The notes under the pieces were generated by a model. The model made no database searches. It was not told where the DNA came from and saw only the letters and a list, made by a program, of their open reading frames with translations. The translations under genes and the position numbers were made by a program. A DNA stretch of 40,409 nt from Demequina lutea (GTDB lineage Bacteria; Actinomycetota; Actinomycetes; Actinomycetales; Demequinaceae): the NCBI GenBank assembly GCA_003246255.1, contig QKAX01000056.1, forward strand, positions 1 through 40,409. The letters are read 5' to 3'. The first letter of the stretch is position 1. Each line of letters opens with the position of its first letter. Below are positions 35,346 through 40,409 of the stretch, piece after piece.

Positions 35346-36130
35346 CCGATGTGCTGAGCCTCACCGACGTGACCCTCCGTCGCGGTGAGAACCAGGTTCT
35401 TGACGGCATCACGTGGAGCGTCGGCCCGTCCGACCGCTGGGTCATTCTGGGCCCCAATGGTGCCGGTAAGACCTCGATGCTGACCATCTGCGCCGCGCGC
35501 AATCACCCCACGTCTGGAGAGGCGAAGGTGTTGGGCGAGACGCTGGGTGCCGTGGACACGCAGGAGCTGCGCATTCGCGTGGGCCTCGCGAGTGCGGCGC
35601 TCGCTGACCTCATTCCAGGTGACGAGACTGTGCGCAACCTCGTGCTGACCGCGGCCCACGGCGTGACGGGCCGCTGGCGTGAGGAGTACGACGAGCTGGA
35701 CGAGGAGCGCGCGAGCGACCTGCTCGCCGCCTTCGGCATGCAGGACTTCGCTGACCGCACGTTCGGCACGCTGAGTGAGGGCGAGCGCAAGCGCGTCCAG
35801 ATCGCGCGCTCGCTGATGACGGACCCCGAGCTGTTGCTGCTCGATGAGCCGGCCGCGGGTCTCGATCTGGGAGGCCGTGAGGAGCTCTTGGGCGCGCTCA
35901 CAGAACTTGCGGGCGACGGCCGCGCTCCCGCGATGGTGATGGTGACTCACCACGTCGAGGAGATCCCCGTGGGCTTCACACATGTGCTGCTGCTGCGCGA
36001 TGGACGCATCGTGGCGTCGGGTCCGTTGGCCGAGACGCTGACCTCCGAGAACCTCACCGCCGCGTATGGGCTGCCTATCCAGGTGGCCTCCGAAGGTGGG
36101 CGATTCACAGCGAAGCGAGCGGCCTCCTAA
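35342..36130 (+). CDS. ABC transporter-type ATP-binding protein (Rv3041c-like)
   Basis: 262 aa with one ABC domain and no membrane segment. Walker A is GPNGAGKTS (residues 37-45), signature TLSEGERKRVQIARSL, Walker B LLLLDEPAAGLDLGG, H-loop MVTHHVEEI. The unusual LSEGE (E for G) is as in the ModF/Rv3041c-like group, which lies beside serB2 in mycobacteria. No permease gene is adjacent, so a non-transport role is possible. It starts by ATGA overlap with the GT4 gene. Confidence 0.88.
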   Translation: MTDVLSLTDVTLRRGENQVLDGITWSVGPSDRWVILGPNGAGKTSMLTICAARNHPTSGEAKVLGETLGAVDTQELRIRVGLASAALADLIPGDETVRNLVLTAAHGVTGRWREEYDELDEERASDLLAAFGMQDFADRTFGTLSEGERKRVQIARSLMTDPELLLLDEPAAGLDLGGREELLGALTELAGDGRAPAMVMVTHHVEEIPVGFTHVLLLRDGRIVASGPLAETLTSENLTAAYGLPIQVASEGGRFTAKRAAS

Positions 36131-36227
36131 GCGCCCTCATCCCCGAGGATGACTCCTCCCCGACAGCGAGCGCGGGGGCCCGTCCCCAATCCCCCTGAGA
36201 GCCGATGCGAGGCATATCGCCCCCTGC

Positions 36228-36233
36228 TAGGTT
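36228..36233 (+). promoter_or_regulatory. -10 box for the nfeD-SPFH operon
   Basis: TAGGTT is placed to start a transcript near 36240 with GAAGGGAG (36241-36248) as the ribosome binding site ahead of ATG 36254. It is not leaderless. The 123-bp gap after the ABC gene holds no other clear feature. Confidence 0.45.
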
Positions 36234-36253
36234 CGTCAGAGAAGGGAGTTGCC

Positions 36254-36694
36254 ATGCAATCAATGTGGTGGTTTGTCGCCGCTGCCGGCCTGGGTATCGC
36301 CGAGGTGTTCACCCTGGACCTGACTCTGTTGATGCTTGCCGGCGGCGCGATCGCCGGAGGCGTCGTGGTGCTCGCAGGAGGACCGCTGTGGCTAGCGGCG
36401 ATCGTGGCCATCGTGGTGGCGTCGCTGCTGCTGTTCACGCTGCGCCCGTGGCTGCTGCGCTCGCTGCGAGCACGCGGGGCCAACCTGCCCGAGACCAATG
36501 TAGCCGCCATGGTGGGCATCACGGGCCGCGCGCTCGATGCCGTCACCGAGACTGGCGGTCGCGTGAAGTTGCGCGGAGAGGTGTGGACCGCCCGCGTACC
36601 CGACGATGCCGACACGATTCCCGAGGGGGCGGAGGTCGTCGTCGTGAAGATCGATGGAGCCACAGCTGTCGTGGCTCCGGAACAGGAGAAGTGA
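36254..36694 (+). CDS. NfeD-family membrane protein
   Basis: 146 aa. Three hydrophobic segments fill residues 5-75, followed by a C-terminal OB-fold domain (MVGITGRALDAVTETGGRVKLRGEVWTARVPDDADTIPEGAEVVVVKIDGATAVVAP). The short NfeD1b type is usually paired with an SPFH protein, as here. It probably takes part in membrane organisation or quality control with the next gene. ATG 36254 has a clear Shine-Dalgarno; longer readings do not. Confidence 0.9.
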   Translation: MQSMWWFVAAAGLGIAEVFTLDLTLLMLAGGAIAGGVVVLAGGPLWLAAIVAIVVASLLLFTLRPWLLRSLRARGANLPETNVAAMVGITGRALDAVTETGGRVKLRGEVWTARVPDDADTIPEGAEVVVVKIDGATAVVAPEQEK

Positions 36695-36699
36695 ACGTC

Positions 36700-37788
36700 A
36701 TGGATGGACTCACGGCAGGCGGGCTCTTTGCGCTCGTCGTCCTGATCGTCATCGCAATCTTTGTCATCTCGACGCTGTTCAGGGCCGTCGTGGTGGTGCG
36801 CCAAACGCAGGCCTTCCTGGTCGAGCGACTCGGTCGCTACTCGCGCACCATGGACGCAGGACTGCACCTGCTGGTGCCTTTCTTTGACCGCGTGCGTGCC
36901 AAGGTCGACCTGCGCGAGCAGGTCTACTCGACCCCGCCGCAGTCAGTCATCACCTCGGACAACCTCGTGGTGGACATCGACTCGGTCATCTACTTCCAGG
37001 TGACAGACCCGCGCTCGGCCGTCTACGAGATCGCCAACTACTGGGTGGGTGTGGAGCAGCTGACTGCCACCACGCTCCGTAACATCGTGGGAACCATGGA
37101 CCTGGAGCAGGCGCTGACCAGCCGCGACCAGATCAACGGGCACCTGCGTGGAGTGCTCGACGAGGCCACCGGCAAATGGGGCATCCGCGTCAACCGCGTG
37201 GAGATCAAGGCCATCGAGCCGCCCATGTCCATCAAGGACTCCATGGAGAAGCAGATGCGCGCCGAGCGTGACCGTCGCGCCGCGATCCTGAACGCCGAGG
37301 GTGTGAAGCAGTCGCAGATCCTCACGGCAGAGGGCATGAAGCAGTCCGCGATCCTCACGGCCGAAGGTGAGGCACAGTCCCGCATCCTCCGCGCAGAGGG
37401 TGAGGCCCGCGCCATTCTGCAGGTGTTCGACGCCATCCACGAGGGCGACGCAGACTCCAAGCTGCTCGCGTACCAGTATCTGCAGATGCTTCCCGAGATC
37501 GCCAAGGGCAACAACAACCAGATGTGGTTCGTGCCCACGGAGTTCACTGGCGCACTGCAGGCGATCGGCGCGGGCTTTGGCGTGACCGATGCTGCCGAGC
37601 CGCTGACTCGCTCGGAGGCGTCTGCGAAGCGCAAGTCGCGCATCACGTCCGCGCTCGCAGACCCCAAGGCCGCGCTGGAGGAGGCTCGTCGCCAGGCCGA
37701 GGGCGTGGCCGCAGAGGCCGAAGGCGCAGGAACGGGTTCCGGCGTGCCGTTCGACCCGAACGCGTCGAAGGGTCAGCAGCCCGGCTGA
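36700..37788 (+). CDS. SPFH/stomatin-prohibitin family protein (QmcA/YbbK-like)
   Basis: 362 aa from ATG 36700, with AGGAGA 10 bp upstream; GTG 36691 is an alternative overlapping the nfeD stop. One N-terminal membrane helix (about residues 7-27) is followed by the SPFH band domain (VVVVRQTQAFLVERLGRYSRTMDAGLHLLVPFFDRV...) and a coiled coil with alternating repeats ILNAEGVKQSQ/ILTAEGMKQSA/ILTAEGEAQSR/ILRAEGEARA. The C-terminus is Ala/Glu-rich and ends GQQPG. These proteins form membrane cages that modulate FtsH-type proteolysis and rafts. It pairs with NfeD. Confidence 0.93.
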   Translation: MDGLTAGGLFALVVLIVIAIFVISTLFRAVVVVRQTQAFLVERLGRYSRTMDAGLHLLVPFFDRVRAKVDLREQVYSTPPQSVITSDNLVVDIDSVIYFQVTDPRSAVYEIANYWVGVEQLTATTLRNIVGTMDLEQALTSRDQINGHLRGVLDEATGKWGIRVNRVEIKAIEPPMSIKDSMEKQMRAERDRRAAILNAEGVKQSQILTAEGMKQSAILTAEGEAQSRILRAEGEARAILQVFDAIHEGDADSKLLAYQYLQMLPEIAKGNNNQMWFVPTEFTGALQAIGAGFGVTDAAEPLTRSEASAKRKSRITSALADPKAALEEARRQAEGVAAEAEGAGTGSGVPFDPNASKGQQPG

Positions 37789-37811
37789 ACCGTGCGCTAG
37801 TCGCATGACAT

Positions 37812-37849
37812 CAGCGACGCCCCGGGGAGCGATCCCCGGGGCGTCGCTG
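37812..37849 (+). terminator. Strong hairpin terminator after the SPFH gene
   Basis: CAGCGACGCCCCGGGG (37812-37827) and CCCCGGGGCGTCGCTG (37834-37849) form a perfect 16-bp stem with loop AGCGAT, 23 bp after the stop. There is no T-run, but it is the most stable hairpin seen in the window. Confidence 0.85.
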
Positions 37850-37917
37850 TCTGCCCGGATTGTCTGATACGTCACTCCGTCGCGCCGCAAGCGCTATCAC
37901 CTGCGAGAATGTGCCGC

Positions 37918-38718
37918 ATGGCGGTCATCCAGGTTCAGGAAGCCTCCGACGCCCGGCTCGCCGACTACAGGGACCTCACCGACGTGGCCCTGCGGCGACA
38001 GTTGGAGCCCGAGGGTGGGCTCTACATGGCCGAGGGCGCCAAGGTCATCGCCCGTGCGCTCGAGGCGGGACACCACCCCCGCTCCATCCTCGTGAGCGAG
38101 CGCTGGCTCGAATCGGTGCAGGGGCTCGTGAACCCCGTCGTACCCATCTTTGTGGCGCCCACCGCCGTGCTGGAGGCAGTGACGGGCTACGACGTGCACA
38201 GGGGAGCGCTCGCTGCGATGCGCAGGCCCGCGCTCGTTCCTGTGGCTGACGTGGTGCGCGACGCGAGGCTTGTGGTGGTGCTCGAGGGCATCGTGGACCA
38301 CACCAACGTGGGCGCCATCTTCCGCTCGGCCGCCGGCCTTGGCGCCGATGCCGTCCTCGCCGCGCCTACGTGCGCCGACCCTCTCTACCGCCGCTCCGTA
38401 AAGGTGTCCATGGGCACGGTGTTCCAGGTGCCGTGGACGCGCATCGAGCACTGGCCTGCGGGGCTCGAGGAGCTTCGACGCGAGGGCTTCACGGTGGCCG
38501 CGCTCGCCCTCTCGGACGAGGCAACCGACCTCCGTGACTTCGTGGCCGAGGGGCACGAGAAGGTCGCGCTGCTGCTCGGCGCCGAGGGCGACGGGCTCTC
38601 GCACGGTGCGCTCACGGTGGCGGACCGCATCATCACGATGCCGATGGCCGGGGGAGTCGACTCGCTCAACGTCGCCGCCGCGTCGGCCGTGGCCGTGTGG
38701 GCGCTCAAGGGGCGGTAG
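37918..38718 (+). CDS. SpoU/TrmH-family RNA 2'-O-methyltransferase
   Basis: 266 aa. The N-terminal substrate-binding domain (GGLYMAEGAKVIARAL) is followed by a SPOUT knot domain: VVLEGIVDHTNVGAIFRSAAGLGADAV (motif 1), ALLLGAEGDGLS (motif 2) and MPMAGGVDSLNVAAASAVAVWAL (motif 3). It probably methylates rRNA or tRNA ribose; the target is not known. GAGAAT (37905-37910) is a near -10 box 7 bp before ATG 37918. The 3' end overlaps the convergent GNAT gene by 14 bp. Confidence 0.9.
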   Translation: MAVIQVQEASDARLADYRDLTDVALRRQLEPEGGLYMAEGAKVIARALEAGHHPRSILVSERWLESVQGLVNPVVPIFVAPTAVLEAVTGYDVHRGALAAMRRPALVPVADVVRDARLVVVLEGIVDHTNVGAIFRSAAGLGADAVLAAPTCADPLYRRSVKVSMGTVFQVPWTRIEHWPAGLEELRREGFTVAALALSDEATDLRDFVAEGHEKVALLLGAEGDGLSHGALTVADRIITMPMAGGVDSLNVAAASAVAVWALKGR

Positions 38719-39298
38719 TGGGCGCGGCGAGTGTCACCCATCGCTCGTCGACGACGAACCCGAGCCTCCCATTGGCGGCAAGAATCGCGTGATTCTCGGC
38801 GGATCCGCCGGTGCGAAACGTCCTGACCCCCTCGGCTGAGAGTGCGAGCACCGATGCCGCCTTGACGGCGGAGCCGAGCCTGCGGCCCCGGAGCTCGGGC
38901 GTCACCACCGTAAAGTCAATCTCGGCTCGATGCCCGGCGAGGTCGACATACGTGACGGCGAGGGCGCGCTCGTGCTCGAACACGCCAAAGGCCCGGCGTG
39001 TGGCACTCAGGCCCGCGCTCACAGGCGTGAGTGCCTCGTGGTGAGTCGCGACATCGCCTGGGTAGTGCGGCAACGTCACGGCGTCAAGGGCGAGAATCGC
39101 CGAGACATCCGAGCTCTCTGCGCTGCGCACGCCTCCGTACGGTCCTGCCGTCGCGGCGAGACGTGACAGTTCACGAGTGTCGATGGCGTGGGCGTCAAGC
39201 TGCGCGGCCCACGACTCCGCGATCACATGCCAGCCCTGAGAGAGGAGTTCAGCCACGCGGGGGTCATCGTCGCGTGCCACGACCTTGCCAGTGTCCAC
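38705..39298 (-). CDS. GNAT-family acetyltransferase
   Basis: 197 aa from GTG 39298. The acetyl-CoA binding motif is ELRGRRLGSAVKAASV (R-x-x-G-x-A type), following EIDFTVVTPELRG, with NHAILAANGRLGFV near the C-terminus. The N-terminal half (residues 1-60) may hold part of a second, degenerate unit. The substrate is unknown. GACACT 6 bp upstream (39305-39310) is a near -10 box. The gene sits between the SpoU gene and the starch enzyme. Confidence 0.82.
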   Translation of the reverse strand: MDTGKVVARDDDPRVAELLSQGWHVIAESWAAQLDAHAIDTRELSRLAATAGPYGGVRSAESSDVSAILALDAVTLPHYPGDVATHHEALTPVSAGLSATRRAFGVFEHERALAVTYVDLAGHRAEIDFTVVTPELRGRRLGSAVKAASVLALSAEGVRTFRTGGSAENHAILAANGRLGFVVDERWVTLAAPTTAP

Positions 39299-39332
39299 GG
39301 TGGAAGTGTCGCAGAACGCTCGGCCGGACTGC

Positions 39333-40409
39333 TCACTCCGTGGTCACCAGGTGCGTCGAGTCGTCGTACGTGAACGTGACGGTGGCGGGGGCATCGAGAT
39401 CCAGCGTCATATTGGGGCCGTCCTGCAGGCCGTTCTCGCCGTAGTTGAGGTCCCACGAGCCGTCGATAGCGATCTTGTACTCATGCTCGCCGGCGGGCAG
39501 GTCCACGGTGATGCTCCACGTGGCGGTCGCCTGGTCAAACGTCATGAAGGTGGCCTGGCACCAGGGTGCCCACCACTCCTCGCAGCCCATCGCCTCGTTG
39601 AACGAGCCGGGGAGCGAGACCTGTCCCGGCTGAGCGAGCGCGCCCGCCGTGCCGGCGACGATGCGAGTGGTGACGGATGCGGCGCCCTGCGTGACGGTCG
39701 CGCGATAGTTGACCTCGCCCGTCGTCACCCCGCTGAGGTCATCGGTGAACGTGTACGTGGGCGCGGTTGAGTCGGTTCCGACGATCTCCCAGTCGCCGCC
39801 CGTCACCTGGCGCTCGAAGGTCACCACGGTGCCAGGGCGGTACGGGTACACATCCACCGAGATGACGGGGCTCGCGCCCAGCGTTGCGCCCGCCTCGGGC
39901 GTGAGAAGCGTGATCACGGGGTCGGGGACGGTGCCCAAGGCCGACGCACTTGTCGCCGTCCTGCCCGACGCGTCGGCGACGACTGCCTGGTACTCGACCT
40001 GGGTGCCGGGGGCGAGGTCGGCGACGCTGTGGAACACGCGATACGGCGCCGAGTCGTCGGTGCCGATGTAGGTCCACTCGCCGCCATCGGGCCGCGCCCA
40101 GAACGACACCTCGGCGTAGCCGTCGCCCGCGACGTCCGCCGAGACCTCGACGCGGTCGGGGGAGCCCTCCACTGCCGCGGGCTCGGCGAGCGTCACCTGG
40201 GGTGCGGCGTCTGCCACCGTGATCGTGGCGTCGGCCATGTAGACCACAGCGGAGAGCGCCGGAATGGTGACCGTGAGCGTGCCGTCCGCCGCGGCCGTCG
40301 CGGCCTGGCCCTCGCCGTGGAGCGGAGCGAAGCCGCTTCCAGCTGACCACGTGGGGATGTCCACTGTGCGCGGCTCGTCGGTGTTGTTGAGCGCCACGAC
40401 GTACTCGCG
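39333..40409 (-). CDS. C-terminal part of a starch/pullulan-active extracellular glycosidase (partial)
   Basis: The frame is open from the right edge to the stop at 39333, about 358 residues. It begins near REYVVALNNTDEPRTVDIP, the usual C-terminal beta-sandwich of GH13 alpha-amylases. It continues with Ig/FN3-like domains (PQVTLAEPAAV..., VPDPVITLLTPEAGATL...) and ends with an X25-type module (SLPGSFNEAMGCEEWWAPWC...WSITVDLPAGEHEYKIAIDGSWDLNYGENG). Such modules occur in pullulanases and amylases. The catalytic domain and signal peptide are outside the window. It fits the glucan theme of glgC/glgM. Confidence 0.85.
   Translation of the reverse strand, partial: REYVVALNNTDEPRTVDIPTWSAGSGFAPLHGEGQAATAAADGTLTVTIPALSAVVYMADATITVADAAPQVTLAEPAAVEGSPDRVEVSADVAGDGYAEVSFWARPDGGEWTYIGTDDSAPYRVFHSVADLAPGTQVEYQAVVADASGRTATSASALGTVPDPVITLLTPEAGATLGASPVISVDVYPYRPGTVVTFERQVTGGDWEIVGTDSTAPTYTFTDDLSGVTTGEVNYRATVTQGAASVTTRIVAGTAGALAQPGQVSLPGSFNEAMGCEEWWAPWCQATFMTFDQATATWSITVDLPAGEHEYKIAIDGSWDLNYGENGLQDGPNMTLDLDAPATVTFTYDDSTHLVTTE

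Overview
The window looks like chromosomal DNA from a high-GC, Gram-positive, aerobic actinobacterium. It is most likely a member of the Micrococcales; the exact genus cannot be read from the sequence. The evidence is the strong G/C third-position bias, the actinobacterial-type 5S rRNA, and gene orders shared with Mycobacterium and relatives: HAD phosphatase-tlyA-nadK-recN-steA-steB-pyrG-NUDIX, divergent glgC/glgM, and fabG-fabI. It is mainly housekeeping sequence. I see no prophage, insertion sequence, CRISPR array, tRNA or integrase.

Layout. (1) 1-180: the end of an rRNA operon (5S rRNA and a strong intrinsic terminator). (2) 249-8706: a forward gene train starting with an unusual low-complexity/TPR/acidic-tail protein with 22 tandem R/G/Y-rich repeats, then HAD phosphatase, a 56-aa conserved-position small protein, TlyA 2'-O-methyltransferase, NAD kinase, RecN, and the SteA/SteB pair. 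(3) 8846-11235: CTP synthase and an ADP-ribose-type NUDIX hydrolase. (4) 11254-13992, reverse: heme A synthase, threonine ammonia-lyase and a PEBP-like lipoprotein. (5) 14081-15620: a frameshifted P-loop kinase and a reverse-strand PfkB sugar kinase with a LacI-type operator over its promoter. (6) 15908-16030: a 40-aa orphan small protein with a structured leader. (7) 16319-22775: a complete SUF iron-sulfur cluster operon (regulator, sufB, sufD, Rieske ferredoxin, sufC, sufS, sufU, sufT-like). (8) 22904-26444: a DUF1697 protein, then reverse-strand genes for an ECF biotin transporter (BioY, ATPase, EcfT) and a YpfJ-type metallopeptidase. (9) 26552-31610: ABC-F ATPase, SURF1 (reverse), then fabG-fabI-sixA-hypothetical. 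(10) 31615-32169: a flavin/pyridoxamine-oxidase-like gene with an in-frame TAG at codon 19. (11) 32188-36130: serB and glgC (reverse), divergent from a GT4 glycogen/maltose-1-phosphate synthase and an ABC ATPase. (12) 36254-40409: NfeD and SPFH proteins, SpoU rRNA methyltransferase, GNAT acetyltransferase, and the C-terminal part of a secreted starch-active enzyme cut by the window edge.

Themes. Aerobic respiration assembly (heme A synthase, SURF1), Fe-S assembly, fatty-acid synthesis (fabG/fabI with biotin import nearby) and glycogen/alpha-glucan metabolism (glgC, glgM-like, starch enzyme) dominate. A recurrent sequence-level feature is a TANNNT -10 box only 6-8 bp before the start codon. 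It occurs at nine genes, with three more near-matches, and implies widespread leaderless transcription. Two loci look broken (kinase frameshift, premature TAG). The least explained items are the repeat protein at 249-2063, the 40-aa gene at 15908, the 138-aa gene at 31194, and the operator-like sequences upstream of the suf operon.
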